Both the position numbers and the translations under genes were made by a program. Shown here piece after piece: positions 28,522-37,005 of a stretch of 64,000 bases of DNA (positions within the stretch are counted from its first letter, which is position 1; each line of letters opens with the position of its first letter). Source of the DNA: Mycolicibacterium septicum DSM 44393. GTDB taxonomy: Bacteria > Actinomycetota > Actinomycetes > Mycobacteriales > Mycobacteriaceae. Where the stretch lies: positions 3,187,015-3,251,014 of the forward strand of contig NZ_HG322951.1 in NCBI RefSeq assembly GCF_000455325.1, written 5' to 3'. The notes below the pieces were generated by a model that saw nothing but the letters and a program-made list of their open reading frames with translations, did no database searches and had not been told where the DNA came from.

Positions 28522-29873
28522 GTGCGTCCTATTGCGTTGTCGGCGGCGGTATTTCAGGACTCGTCGCGGCGTATCGCCTGCGGCTCGCGGCCGGACCGCG
28601 GGCCCAGATCACCCTGCTCGATCCTGCTGACCGGCTCGGCGGTGTACTGCGTACCGAACGGGTCGGCGGGCAGCCGTTCGATGTCGGCGCCGAGGCATTC
28701 ATCGTGCGCAGACCCGAGATGCTGGACCTTCTCGCCGAGCTCGGCCTGGCCGGCCGCCGGGTCAGCCCCACCGGTACCCGGCCGCTGATCTACAGCGGGG
28801 CGCGGCTGCACCAGCTGCCGCAGGGCACCTTGCAGGGCATTCCGGCGCAGGCGTCGTCGCTGCTCGGGCTCGTCGACGACGAGACCGTGGCGCGCATCCA
28901 CGACGAGCGCGCCCGGCCGCTGCGGTGGAGCCGGGGCGCCGATCCGTCGGTCGCCGAACTGGTCGGTGACCGGTTCGGCTCGCAGGTGGTGACGCGGTCC
29001 GTCGACCCGTTGCTCACCGGCGTCTATGCGGGGTCCTCGGCGACGATCGGATTGCGCTCGGCGGTGCCCTCGCTGGCAGCCGCCCTGGACCGCGGGGCAC
29101 ACAGCCTCACCGAGGCGGTGCGTGAGGCGCTGCCGCCACCGTCGGACGCGCCGGTGTTCGGCGCGGTCGACGGCGGGTACACCGTGCTGCTGGAGGAGCT
29201 GCGTCGCCGCGCCGATGTGCGGTGGGTCCAGGTCGGCGCGGTGCGGGTGGACCGTCGCGGACAGGGCTGGTCGGTGCTCGATGACGAGGGTGCCACTTGG
29301 CAGGCCGACGCGGTGCTGCTGGCGGTTCCGGCACCCCACCTGCCGGCGCTGATCGAACACATCGCCCCGCGGACGGCGGCCGCGGCCAGACGCATCCGGG
29401 TGGCCTCGGCGGCGGTCGTGGCCCTGGCGCTGCCGGGCGGGACACCGCTGCCGCAGCAATCGGGTGTGCTGGTGGCCGCGGGTGAACACCTCAACGCCAA
29501 GGCGGTCACGATGTCGTCGCGCAAGTGGGGCAGGCGCGGAAACGTCGAGATGGTGCGGTTGTCGTTCGGGCGCTACGGCGACGACATGGCCGCCAACACC
29601 GGCGACGACGATCTGCTGGCCTGGTCGGCGCGCGATCTGAACACGCTGTTCGGAGTCACCGTGGACCCGGTGGACAGCCATGTGCACCGCTGGATCGACG
29701 CGATGCCGCAGTACGGCCCCGGCCACGGTGATCTGGTCGCCGAACTGCGTGCGGGACTGCCTCCGACGCTCGCGGTGGCCGGCGGTTATCTGGACGGGAT
29801 CGGGGTGCCGGCGTGTGTGGGCACCGCCACCCGGGCGGCCGCGGAACTGGTGTACAGCGGCGTGGCACGATAG
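28518..29873 (+). CDS. hemG: Coproporphyrinogen III oxidase (HemG/HemY family, CgoX)
   Basis: A 451-residue FAD enzyme. The dinucleotide motif [15 protein letters not shown] (residues 7-21) is followed by [24 protein letters not shown] and a C-terminal FAD element, [19 protein letters not shown]. In Actinobacteria this HemY-type flavoenzyme makes coproporphyrin III in the coproporphyrin-dependent heme route rather than protoporphyrin IX. GTG 28518 overlaps the hemE stop by four bases. It is the Rv2677c counterpart. Confidence 0.94.
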   Translation: MSASYCVVGGGISGLVAAYRLRLAAGPRAQITLLDPADRLGGVLRTERVGGQPFDVGAEAFIVRRPEMLDLLAELGLAGRRVSPTGTRPLIYSGARLHQLPQGTLQGIPAQASSLLGLVDDETVARIHDERARPLRWSRGADPSVAELVGDRFGSQVVTRSVDPLLTGVYAGSSATIGLRSAVPSLAAALDRGAHSLTEAVREALPPPSDAPVFGAVDGGYTVLLEELRRRADVRWVQVGAVRVDRRGQGWSVLDDEGATWQADAVLLAVPAPHLPALIEHIAPRTAAAARRIRVASAAVVALALPGGTPLPQQSGVLVAAGEHLNAKAVTMSSRKWGRRGNVEMVRLSFGRYGDDMAANTGDDDLLAWSARDLNTLFGVTVDPVDSHVHRWIDAMPQYGPGHGDLVAELRAGLPPTLAVAGGYLDGIGVPACVGTATRAAAELVYSGVAR

Positions 29874-29877
29874 GCCT

Positions 29878-30573
29878 ATGGCCAAGCTCGACTACGACGA
29901 ACTGAACTCCACCATCCGCTACCTGATGTTCTCGGTGTTCGCGGTGAGCCCCGGGGAACTGGGCGACGAACGTACCCCGGTGATCGACGAGGCGACGGCC
30001 TTCTTCAAGACCCAGGAAGAGCGTGGGGTGGTCGTGCGCGGCCTGTACGACGTGGCCGGCCTGCGCGCAGACGCCGACTTCATGGTCTGGACCCACGCCG
30101 ACAACATCGAGGCGCTGCAGGCGACCTACTCGGACTTCCGGCGCACCACCGCGCTGGGCCGGGTCAGCGACCCGGTGTGGAGCAGCGTGGCGCTGCACCG
30201 CCCGGCCGAGTTCAACAAGAGCCACGTCCCGGCCTTCATCGCCGGTGAGGACCCGGGCAACTACATCTGCGTGTACCCGTTCGTGCGTTCCTACGAGTGG
30301 TACCTGCTGCCAGAGGAGGAGCGTCGCCGCATGCTCTCCGAGCACGGCATGGCCGCCCGCGGCTACAAGGATGTGCGGGCCAACACGGTGCCCGCGTTCG
30401 CCCTCGGCGACTACGAGTGGATCCTGGCCTTCGAGGCGCCCGAGCTGCACCGCATCGTCGACCTGATGCGCGATCTGCGCGCCACCGACGCCCGTCGCCA
30501 CACTCGCGAGGAGACGCCGTTCTTCACCGGGCCGCGGGTCAGCGTCGAGGACCTGGTCGCCAAGCTGCCCTGA
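29878..30573 (+). CDS. hemQ: Coproheme decarboxylase HemQ (chlorite dismutase fold)
   Basis: A 231-residue protein of the chlorite dismutase-like family. It keeps [12 protein letters not shown], the Tyr-rich [16 protein letters not shown] and a late [13 protein letters not shown] strand. In Gram-positive bacteria HemQ decarboxylates iron-coproporphyrin III to heme b using peroxide, the last step of the pathway begun by hemE and hemG upstream. ATG 29878 lies 4 nt after the hemG stop. It is the Rv2676c counterpart. Confidence 0.94.
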   Translation: MAKLDYDELNSTIRYLMFSVFAVSPGELGDERTPVIDEATAFFKTQEERGVVVRGLYDVAGLRADADFMVWTHADNIEALQATYSDFRRTTALGRVSDPVWSSVALHRPAEFNKSHVPAFIAGEDPGNYICVYPFVRSYEWYLLPEEERRRMLSEHGMAARGYKDVRANTVPAFALGDYEWILAFEAPELHRIVDLMRDLRATDARRHTREETPFFTGPRVSVEDLVAKLP

Positions 30574-30596
30574 CCTGGGCTTTTAGTTAGCGGGTC

Positions 30597-30602
30597 TACC
30601 CT
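30597..30602 (+). promoter_or_regulatory. -10 element for the methyltransferase
   Basis: TACCCT, then 7 nt (CGCGGAC) and ATG 30610. Leaderless geometry; it would uncouple this gene from the heme operon 36 nt upstream. Confidence 0.45.
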
Positions 30603-30609
30603 CGCGGAC

Positions 30610-31353
30610 ATGACTGCTCCGCAAGAATCCGATCGCTTCGAAGAGATGTACCGCGACGAGCGGACGGCGCACGGGCTGCCGGCCGCGACACCATGGGACA
30701 TCGGCGGGCCGCAGCCGGTCGTGCAGCAGCTCGTCGCGCTGGGCGCCGTCAAGGGCGAGGTGCTCGATCCCGGCACCGGTCCCGGTCACCACGCCATCCA
30801 CTATGCGTCAAAAGGGTTGTCGGCCACGGGTGTTGACGCGTCTCCGGCCGCGATCGAGCGGGCCCGGCAGAACGCGCGGCAGGCCGGCGTCACGGTGGAT
30901 TTCCAGGTGGCGGACGCCACGAAGCTGGAGGGACTGGAGGGGAGGTTCGACACCGTCGTCGACACCGCCTTCTGCCACGTTTTCACCGCTGAGCCCGAAC
31001 TGCAGAAGTCGTACGTGCGGGCGCTGCACCGGGCCACGAAACCCGGTGCGCGGCTGTACATGTACGAATTCGGTGAGCACAACGTCAACGGCTTCAGGAT
31101 GCCGCGTTCGATGTCTGCCGAGGATTTCCGTGAAGTCCTTCCGGACGCCGGCTGGGAGATCACCTATCTCGGAACCACCACCTACCAGGGCAATGTCAGC
31201 GTCGAGGTCTTCGAGACGATGGCTGCCCGCAACCCTGACATGGCCGACGAGATGACCCCGCTGCTGGAACGGCTGCGGGTGATCGAACCGTGGCTGGTCG
31301 ACGGCCGGGTGCACATGCCGTTCTGGGAGGTGCACGCCACCCGCGTCGACTGA
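30610..31353 (+). CDS. Class I SAM-dependent methyltransferase
   Basis: A 247-residue methyltransferase. Motif I is VLDPGTGPGHHAIHYA, followed by the acidic GVDASPAAIERAR and FDTVVDTAFCHVF. It falls in the thiopurine/small-molecule type of the class I fold and corresponds to Rv2675c. The substrate is unknown. The run DPGTGPGH departs slightly from the usual D/E-x-G-x-G-x-G by having Pro at the second and sixth places. Confidence 0.87.
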   Translation: MTAPQESDRFEEMYRDERTAHGLPAATPWDIGGPQPVVQQLVALGAVKGEVLDPGTGPGHHAIHYASKGLSATGVDASPAAIERARQNARQAGVTVDFQVADATKLEGLEGRFDTVVDTAFCHVFTAEPELQKSYVRALHRATKPGARLYMYEFGEHNVNGFRMPRSMSAEDFREVLPDAGWEITYLGTTTYQGNVSVEVFETMAARNPDMADEMTPLLERLRVIEPWLVDGRVHMPFWEVHATRVD

Positions 31354-31366
31354 GGACGGCCGCCCG

Positions 31367-31783
31367 TCACTCCGACTTGGGTACCAGCTTCAGCGAGACC
31401 GAGTTGATGCAGTACCGCTGATCGGTCGGGGTGGGGTAGCCCTCGCCCTCGAACACGTGGCCCAGGTGGCTGTGGCAGTTGGCGCACAGCACCTCGACGC
31501 GGCGCATGCCCAGCGAGGTGTCCGACCGCAGGATCACCGCGGCGGAATCGGCCGGATCGAAGAACGACGGCCAACCGCAGTGGGATTCGAATTTCTCGGT
31601 GCTGCGGAACAACTCGGCCCCGCAGGCGCGGCACTCATACACGCCTTCGGTCTTGGTGTCGGTGTACTCACCGGTGAAGGGCCGCTCGGTGCCCGCCCGG
31701 CGCAGCACCGCGAACTCCTCGGGGGTCAGCTTCTCGCGCCACTCGTCATCGGTCAGTTGCAGCTTGGGACCGTCGGTCGTCAT
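31367..31783 (-). CDS. msrB: Peptide methionine-R-sulfoxide reductase
   Basis: A 138-residue MsrB. Zinc is held by two pairs, CRAC and CANC; the catalytic Cys is in RYCINSVSL and the substrate pocket includes [10 protein letters not shown] and [10 protein letters not shown]. It reduces methionine-R-sulfoxide in oxidised proteins. It is the Rv2674 counterpart. ATG 31783 lies 6 nt after a TAATTT -10, so the message is likely leaderless. This is the last gene of the block conserved with M. tuberculosis. Confidence 0.96.
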   Translation of the reverse strand: MTTDGPKLQLTDDEWREKLTPEEFAVLRRAGTERPFTGEYTDTKTEGVYECRACGAELFRSTEKFESHCGWPSFFDPADSAAVILRSDTSLGMRRVEVLCANCHSHLGHVFEGEGYPTPTDQRYCINSVSLKLVPKSE

Positions 31784-31789
31784 GAACCC

Positions 31790-31795
31790 AAATTA
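31790..31795 (-). promoter_or_regulatory. msrB -10 element (leaderless geometry)
   Basis: Minus-strand TAATTT, then 6 nt (GGGTTC) and ATG 31783. No ribosome binding site fits in the gap. Confidence 0.5.
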
Positions 31796-31854
31796 CGTGC
31801 TCCGGGCCGGTCCGCGCCAGGTGTGACGGATCCGCCCGAGCCGGGGCGTCGCGT

Positions 31855-32550
31855 TCACGGTGAGCCGCCACCTGGGGTTACGCGATCGAGGTCGACGCCA
31901 CGGTCGAGTGGATACCAGGACGTGCAACTGCGGAGAAACTCGGTTGGGCCCGGCATCGTGGACAGTGATGCCGCACGCATCGCGTGCGCCTTGAACGCCT
32001 GCGCAGCCCGGCTCAGTCGATACTGCACTGCCTCGAAGGCCCTGCCGGATGTGAATTCGCCGTCGCCCCAGATGGTGACTTCGATACCCGGATCTCGCAT
32101 CAGCGCGTGTACCTGCGTGCGGATCGGGTTGGCGGGCGACAGCACGCCGATCCCGACTGCCAGTGCGGCGGGCCTGGAAGAGAACCACGACGGGTCCGAT
32201 CCGGTGTCGGCATGCGTGGCACTGACGCCGAGTATCGCCAGTGGTTTCGCGTCGCAGTCGGGAGGAAGTACCGCCTCGATGCGCCACCCCGCCCGGACGC
32301 GGTCGATCATCCATCCTCCTGCCGCGCACACCGCCTCACCGACGTCGTCGATGACGAGCGTCATCGCGTATCGACTCAGCGAATCGTTTGTGCGTGCCAG
32401 GCCCGAGCGCCGATGTTTGGCACGCCTCCCGTCGCGGAAGTGGCCGGAGTTTCCGTCGTTCATTCGAATCAACCCCAGTTCATGTCGTGTCGTCTCCTTC
32501 GATTCCCCGGGTACCGGCCGGCTTTCTTCGGATACGTCGAAGTGTGACAT
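31855..32550 (-). CDS. Conserved hypothetical protein (mycobacterial)
   Basis: A 231-residue protein that I do not recognise. A polar, basic N-terminus (about residues 1-55) is followed by a compact domain with VIDDVGEAVCAAGGWMIDRVRAGWRIEAVLP, LAILGVSATHAD and VHALMRDPGIEVTIWGDGEF. No signal peptide, membrane segment or catalytic motif is apparent. ATG 32550 is preferred because TATGAT lies exactly 7 nt upstream; two ATGs just before it overlap that box, and a downstream Met (NDGNSGHF) is an alternative. It sits at the boundary of the conserved and accessory regions. Confidence 0.6.
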   Translation of the reverse strand: MSHFDVSEESRPVPGESKETTRHELGLIRMNDGNSGHFRDGRRAKHRRSGLARTNDSLSRYAMTLVIDDVGEAVCAAGGWMIDRVRAGWRIEAVLPPDCDAKPLAILGVSATHADTGSDPSWFSSRPAALAVGIGVLSPANPIRTQVHALMRDPGIEVTIWGDGEFTSGRAFEAVQYRLSRAAQAFKAHAMRAASLSTMPGPTEFLRSCTSWYPLDRGVDLDRVTPGGGSP

Positions 32551-32557
32551 CAGAGGC

Positions 32558-32563
32558 ATCATA
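32558..32563 (-). promoter_or_regulatory. -10 element for the hypothetical gene at 31855
   Basis: Minus-strand TATGAT, close to the ideal TATAAT, then 7 nt (GCCTCTG) and ATG 32550. Confidence 0.5.
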
Positions 32564-32974
32564 TGTAAACGAGGGCGTGCGCTCGCGGTGCTGGTCCGAT
32601 GCCGATGTCGTTGCGCGGGCATGAACCACCAGCTGCGGTGCTCGGATGATGATCGTCATGAAATCAATTGATATACAGAGTAATCCGTGACACACGTGAG
32701 CGAATCGCTTGCCTGGGTCATCGGGCATCGCGGCGAATGACGGGGTTCATCCTGCGAAGTTGTTCGCGGTCATTGTCGACAGTGGGGAATTGAGCGTTAC
32801 ATAACAGTGCATTCACGTCACCTGTTGCCGGTGGCGGATCGCGTCACGATGATGGGCTCCCCGGTGCGTAGCGCGTCGGACCGTGGACCTGACGTGTCTG
32901 GATATCCGTTGTCATCGGTCGATCCCGGGAGTTGCAGCCGTGCGTACGGCGGGACCTCCTGTCGCGGTCGCCTG

Positions 32975-33002
32975 TTGACATCGATGGGGCTCGGTGTAAT
33001 GC
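32975..33002 (+). promoter_or_regulatory. Promoter for the DUF1214 operon
   Basis: A perfect -35 TTGACA (32975-32980), a 16-bp spacer and TAATGC (32997-33002) as -10. The leader to GTG 33067 would be about 58 nt and carries a palindrome (33017-33031) and a strong ribosome binding site. Confidence 0.45.
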
Positions 33003-33016
33003 TCCAGATATCAATC

Positions 33017-33031
33017 GAAAACGATGTTTTC
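33017..33031. promoter_or_regulatory. Candidate operator palindrome upstream of the DUF1214 gene
   Basis: GAAAACGATGTTTTC, 6-bp perfect arms around GAT, just downstream of the predicted start point. A TetR gene (35453) is third in the operon, so self-regulation here is plausible but not shown. Confidence 0.35.
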
Positions 33032-33066
33032 AAAACTGCGCGTCGCGTGGTGGAGGCGGAGGTACC

Positions 33067-34311
33067 GTGGCTGACGAGGCGGCGCCGACGGCGTGGAAGA
33101 ACCCGATGGCGTGGCTGCCGCATTCGATCGCCGAGGCCGCCCTCTCGGGGATCGGCGGTGACGATGTCGAGATGGCCGCGGCGTGGGCTCACCTCCAGGA
33201 GCGGCTGTCCGCGGCAGAACAACTCGTGGTCTCCACGCCGGTCAACAAGAACCGGCTGGATTACGCCGCGGGCATGCGTCACCTGATGATTCTGTTGGCA
33301 GTCGGGATCGACATGGCGCTGCGCGTGGACCCCGATCCCATCCTGGCGGTCACCCGCGCCAGGATGGATGACGTGGTCACCTGGGGGCTGGAGTGCCCGG
33401 ACTGCGTGTACATGAATGCCAACCTCCGCGCCGGCGAGACCTATCGGCTGTTCGGCAATCGGGGCACTGCCCGCTACGTCGGGCTGCAGACCATGGACGG
33501 GATGGCAGCGACCGCCAACCGACTCGTCGACGAACTCGAGGTGGACGCCGACGGGAACTTCGAGGCGATCCTGTCGGCCGACGAACACAAGGGGAACTGG
33601 CTGCAACTCGCCGGGGACCATCCGACGCTGACGGTGCGGAACTTCCTCTACGACTGGGACTCCGAGACTCCGGCGACGTTGCAGATCGAGCGCATCGGCG
33701 ATGAAGTCGAACTGGCTGATCGGTCCGTCGACCTGGATGTCTCGGTCGCACGTCAGCTGTTCGCGCTGGGCGAGTTCGTCTATGACAACCTGAAATTCTT
33801 CCTGGACTTCGGTGCGATGGCCGAGGCCAATGGGTTCGTCCCGCCGATGGACATGAGTTCGATGGGGGCGGCCGCCGAAAATCGGCCCGTCATCGGACGA
33901 TTCGAGTTGGAGCCCGATCAGGCGCTGATTCTCGAGTTCGAACCGCCCAAAGGTGTGTACTGGAGCGTCTCGCTCGGCAACCCATGGTTGGAGACGATCA
34001 ACTACGGACGGCACCAGTCCAGCCTCAATGGTCACCAGGCCGTCGAGGACGCCGACGGCAAGGTCCGATTCGTCCTGTCCGCACGGGATCCAGGCGTGAC
34101 CAACTGGCTGGACACCGCCGGACACAGCAATGGCGCAATGCTCTTGCGTTGTGTGCGAACCGAAAGCGCGCCGGTGCCCGAGGCACGTGTCGTCAACCTC
34201 GACCAGGTGGCCTCGGCGTTACCGGACGGCACCAGCATGACGACCCCTGAAGTACGTGCCCGGGTCATCGAGGCGCGTCGCCGCGCGGTACACGAGAGGT
34301 TCGCCAGATGA
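33067..34311 (+). CDS. DUF1214 domain-containing protein
   Basis: A 414-residue protein. The C-terminal half (about residues 280-390) looks like DUF1214, with GVYWSVSLGNPWLETINYGRHQSSLNG, DGKVRFVLSARDPGVTNWLDT and GAMLLRCVR. The N-terminal half has no recognised fold. Such proteins are common in mycobacterial catabolic clusters but their role is unknown. GTG 33067 follows GGAGGCGGAGGTACC; the frame extends upstream without similarity. It is first of a tightly coupled set: DUF1214, sulfotransferase-like, TetR, SDR. Confidence 0.72.
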   Translation: MADEAAPTAWKNPMAWLPHSIAEAALSGIGGDDVEMAAAWAHLQERLSAAEQLVVSTPVNKNRLDYAAGMRHLMILLAVGIDMALRVDPDPILAVTRARMDDVVTWGLECPDCVYMNANLRAGETYRLFGNRGTARYVGLQTMDGMAATANRLVDELEVDADGNFEAILSADEHKGNWLQLAGDHPTLTVRNFLYDWDSETPATLQIERIGDEVELADRSVDLDVSVARQLFALGEFVYDNLKFFLDFGAMAEANGFVPPMDMSSMGAAAENRPVIGRFELEPDQALILEFEPPKGVYWSVSLGNPWLETINYGRHQSSLNGHQAVEDADGKVRFVLSARDPGVTNWLDTAGHSNGAMLLRCVRTESAPVPEARVVNLDQVASALPDGTSMTTPEVRARVIEARRRAVHERFAR

Positions 34312-35453
34312 CATTGTGCGCCGACGAACTGGAGGAGGGTGCGTGCGCCGCCACCGGTCTGGATGACTTCGGTACGTCCTATTACCGAGAGGGCCTCGAG
34401 CGCACCGTGGATGCGCTGAACAACGAGGCTCAGCTCAACGACCTGGGCCGGGTGATGCAACACGCGACCATCAGCAACGCCCTGATCCAACGGCTCAAGA
34501 TCATCGACACGTACAAGCGGCATCCGGAGATCGGCGACGAGGTGATCGAGGGGCCTGTCGTCATTCTCGGACTGCCGCGCACCGGCACAACGGCTTTGGG
34601 GCAATTGGTGGCGAACGACCCGCAGTTCCGGTCATTGCGGACCTGGGAATCTCAGGCACCGACGCCGCCGCCGGAAGCGGCGACGCAGCACACCGATCCG
34701 AGGATCGCCCAGGCTGCCGAGGGCATCGCGATGATCAATCAGATGTTCCCCGACTTCAAGGCGATGATGAGCAGTGAGCCCGAAGCGGCGACCGAATGCC
34801 AGGATCTGATGGGCATGAGTTTTCGTACCTACCACTTCGACGGTGTCGTGCGAGTGCCGGGTTATGTGGAGTGGCTGCTCCAGGCGGATATGCGCGAAAC
34901 GTACGAATACCACAAGCAGGTGCTCAAGCTGTTGCAATGGCGCTGTAAGCCGAGCTTGTGGCACCTGCGGACACCGGTGCACATGTTCGCCCTCGATGCC
35001 TTCGTAGAGGCGTATCCTGACGCGAAATTCCTTTGGAGCCATCGTGATCCGGCGAAGGTTCTAGGGTCGGTATGCAGTCTGATCGCCTACATCCGCAGCT
35101 GGAGCAGCGACTACACCGACCCAGCGGAGCTCGGTGCGGAGCAGCTGGCATGGTGGGCCGAGGGTATGGGCCGGGCCATGGACTTCCGCAGGAAGTTCGG
35201 CGATGACCGCTTTGTCGATGTGTCGTTCGCCGACCTGCAGACCGACTCGGTGAGGACGGTGGCCGACAGTTACGACAAACTGGGTCTCACCTTCACCGAC
35301 GCCGCGCGCGCCAAGGTGCAGGAATGGGCCGACGGGCACAAGCCCGGCCAGCGAGGAACACACAACTACGAGCTGGCCGACTACGGACTCACGGAAGAAC
35401 AAGTCCGGGAAGCATTCGGCGAATACCTCGCGACCTACGACGCGACGGCCTGA
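34308..35453 (+). CDS. Sulfotransferase family protein
   Basis: A 381-residue protein with the PAPS-binding P-loop GLPRTGTTALGQL (about residues 88-100) and a later WSHRDPAKVLGSVCSL segment that contributes to the 3-prime-phosphate site. This matches the mycobacterial Sulfotransfer_3 family. It may sulfate a hydroxylated substrate, although many family members lack assigned activity. The ATG overlaps the previous stop as ATGA, after GAGAGGTTCGCCAG. The next gene starts in its stop codon (TGATG). Confidence 0.8.
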   Translation: MTLCADELEEGACAATGLDDFGTSYYREGLERTVDALNNEAQLNDLGRVMQHATISNALIQRLKIIDTYKRHPEIGDEVIEGPVVILGLPRTGTTALGQLVANDPQFRSLRTWESQAPTPPPEAATQHTDPRIAQAAEGIAMINQMFPDFKAMMSSEPEAATECQDLMGMSFRTYHFDGVVRVPGYVEWLLQADMRETYEYHKQVLKLLQWRCKPSLWHLRTPVHMFALDAFVEAYPDAKFLWSHRDPAKVLGSVCSLIAYIRSWSSDYTDPAELGAEQLAWWAEGMGRAMDFRRKFGDDRFVDVSFADLQTDSVRTVADSYDKLGLTFTDAARAKVQEWADGHKPGQRGTHNYELADYGLTEEQVREAFGEYLATYDATA

Positions 35454-36166
35454 TGGAACCCGCTACGACGGGCGGCAGGAAGAAGCTCGAGCCAGATCCA
35501 CGGATTCGCAGCACAATTCTGACCGCTGCCGCCGAGATCGTCCGCGAGGACGGCGTCAGTGCCCTCAGTATCGCGGAGGTGCTGAATCGGTCGAATCTGG
35601 GCACCCGGGCGTTCTACCGGCACTTCGATTCGAAAGACCAACTCGTGTCGGCGCTGTTCCTTGAGATGGCTCGTGTCGAGGTGCAACGCCTCGAGCGGCA
35701 CATGGCGGCGGCTCCTGACGCCGTTCGTGCCGTGGCCGCCTGGATCGATGGCCGACTGGACCTCGCGTTCAACGCCGGCATCCGGTCGGACCTACGCCAG
35801 ATGTCGCTGGAGGCCCAGTCCCAGATGTTCGCCGCGCCCGAGTTGGTCGGCCCGGCCTACCGCGAGATGCTCCGCCCACTCGTCGACCAGCTCGAACACG
35901 GCAGGCAGGCGGGGCTGTTCGACGACATCGACCCCGAGGTCGAGGTCCTCTCGATCCAGGGCGTCGTGTGGTCGAACATCGAGCGGCAATGGGCAACGCC
36001 GGGTTGTGACCTGCAGGAAATCCGGGCGCATGTACTGCGCTTCTGCCTTCGCGGGCTCGGAGTTGCGCCCGAGATGATCCAAGCGGTCGTGAACGAACCG
36101 CGGACTGAGCGAAAACCGATGAAGCGCAACGCGTCCAAGAGTGGTGTGCACACCCGATCGAGATAG
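35453..36166 (+). CDS. TetR-family transcriptional regulator
   Basis: A 237-residue regulator. The helix-turn-helix lies near residues 25-70 (IVREDGVSALSIAEVLNRSNLGTRAFYRHFDSKDQL), followed by an all-helical ligand domain and a basic tail (RTERKPMKRNASKSG). It is cotranscribed with the sulfotransferase-like gene upstream (one-base overlap) and an SDR 7 nt downstream. It probably controls this operon; the palindrome at 33017 is a candidate site. Confidence 0.87.
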   Translation: MEPATTGGRKKLEPDPRIRSTILTAAAEIVREDGVSALSIAEVLNRSNLGTRAFYRHFDSKDQLVSALFLEMARVEVQRLERHMAAAPDAVRAVAAWIDGRLDLAFNAGIRSDLRQMSLEAQSQMFAAPELVGPAYREMLRPLVDQLEHGRQAGLFDDIDPEVEVLSIQGVVWSNIERQWATPGCDLQEIRAHVLRFCLRGLGVAPEMIQAVVNEPRTERKPMKRNASKSGVHTRSR

Positions 36167-36173
36167 GGAGAAC

Positions 36174-36977
36174 ATGGATCTGGGTCTGGCGGGTTCGGCT
36201 GCCGTTGTCACCGGCGGCAGCAAAGGCATGGGATTGGCGATCGCCGAGACTCTGGCGGGCGAAGGGGCCCGCGTCGCGGTGATGGCACGTGGTCGTGAAG
36301 CTCTCGACGCCGCCGCGGAATCCTGTCTGGCGGCCGGTGCGCCGGATGCCGTCGGCATCAGCGTCGACATGACCGACTCTGATTCGATCGCGGCCGGCTT
36401 CGAGGCCGTGCGGGAAAGGTGGGGCGCGCTGAACAGCCTGGTGCACACCATCGGTCCGGGCGACGGCTATTTCGAGGAGATGGACGACGCCGAGTGGGAT
36501 GCCGCGTTCGCGCTGGGCACCATGTCCGGGGTGCGCTCGATCCGGGCCGCCCTGCCGATGCTGCGCGCCGCCGATTGGGCCCGCATCGTCACGCTCTCCG
36601 CGCATTCCATCCAGCGCCAGAACCCCCGGATCGTCGCCTACACCGCCTCGAAGGCCGCGCTGAGCAGCGTCACCAAGAACCTCTCGAAAAGCCTTGCCAA
36701 GGACGGGATTCTGGTGAACTGCGTATGCCCGGGAACGATCGTCACCGCAAGCTTCACCGAGAACCTCAAAGACATCCTGGCCGCCGATGGCTTGGACGCA
36801 ACCAATCCCGTCGATGTGATGACGTGGATCGACGACAACTTTCATCAGCCGTGCGACCTCGGCCGCGCCGGACTGCCGGAGGAGATCGCGTCGATCACGA
36901 CCTACCTGGCGTCACGACGCAACGGCTACGTCACCGGTGCCACCGTCAACGTGGATGGCGGTTCGGACTTCATCTGA
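36174..36977 (+). CDS. SDR-family oxidoreductase
   Basis: A 267-residue SDR with VVTGGSKGMGLAIAE, VHTIGPGDGYF in place of the usual NNAG, a serine in TLSAHSIQ, YTASK and TGATVNVDGGSDFI. The substitution at NNAG is as seen in several divergent mycobacterial SDRs. ATG 36174 has ATAGGGAG upstream. It is the last gene of the DUF1214 operon. Its stop lies inside a 12-bp hairpin shared with the converging SDR. Confidence 0.84.
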   Translation: MDLGLAGSAAVVTGGSKGMGLAIAETLAGEGARVAVMARGREALDAAAESCLAAGAPDAVGISVDMTDSDSIAAGFEAVRERWGALNSLVHTIGPGDGYFEEMDDAEWDAAFALGTMSGVRSIRAALPMLRAADWARIVTLSAHSIQRQNPRIVAYTASKAALSSVTKNLSKSLAKDGILVNCVCPGTIVTASFTENLKDILAADGLDATNPVDVMTWIDDNFHQPCDLGRAGLPEEIASITTYLASRRNGYVTGATVNVDGGSDFI

Positions 36978-37005
36978 GGCCGGGAGGCGGAGGCCGGCCT
37001 CAGAT
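36972..37005. terminator. Hairpin terminator overlapping two converging stops
   Basis: A 12-bp perfect stem, ATCTGAGGCCGG (36972-36983) against 36994-37005, with a 10-nt loop. Both SDR stops (TGA at 36975-36977 and the complement of 37000-37002) are inside the arms. There is no U-run, as usual for mycobacterial terminators. Confidence 0.6.

Larger units (their letters stand above)
32551..33066. other. Gene-free junction, 516 nt, less GC-rich
   Basis: No credible coding frame. It is visibly richer in A and T than its surroundings around 32640-32690 and 33000-33035. It contains the palindrome ATCAATTGAT near 32662, an ATGA-TCG-TCAT repeat just before it, a promoter-like TTGACA/TAATGC pair at 32975-33002 and a palindrome at 33017-33031. 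It marks the end of synteny with M. tuberculosis. No integrase, transposase, tRNA or direct repeats were found that would mark an insertion. Confidence 0.6.

Noticed and set aside
28554..29885. Long minus-strand frame opposite hemG
   Set aside because: Shadow of a conserved flavoenzyme; composition is biased and lacks motifs.
32480..33286. Short open frames in the gap before the DUF1214 gene
   Set aside because: Frames at 32480-32728 (minus) and 32807-33286 (plus) lack ribosome binding sites and protein-like composition, and the second runs into the DUF1214 gene in another frame.
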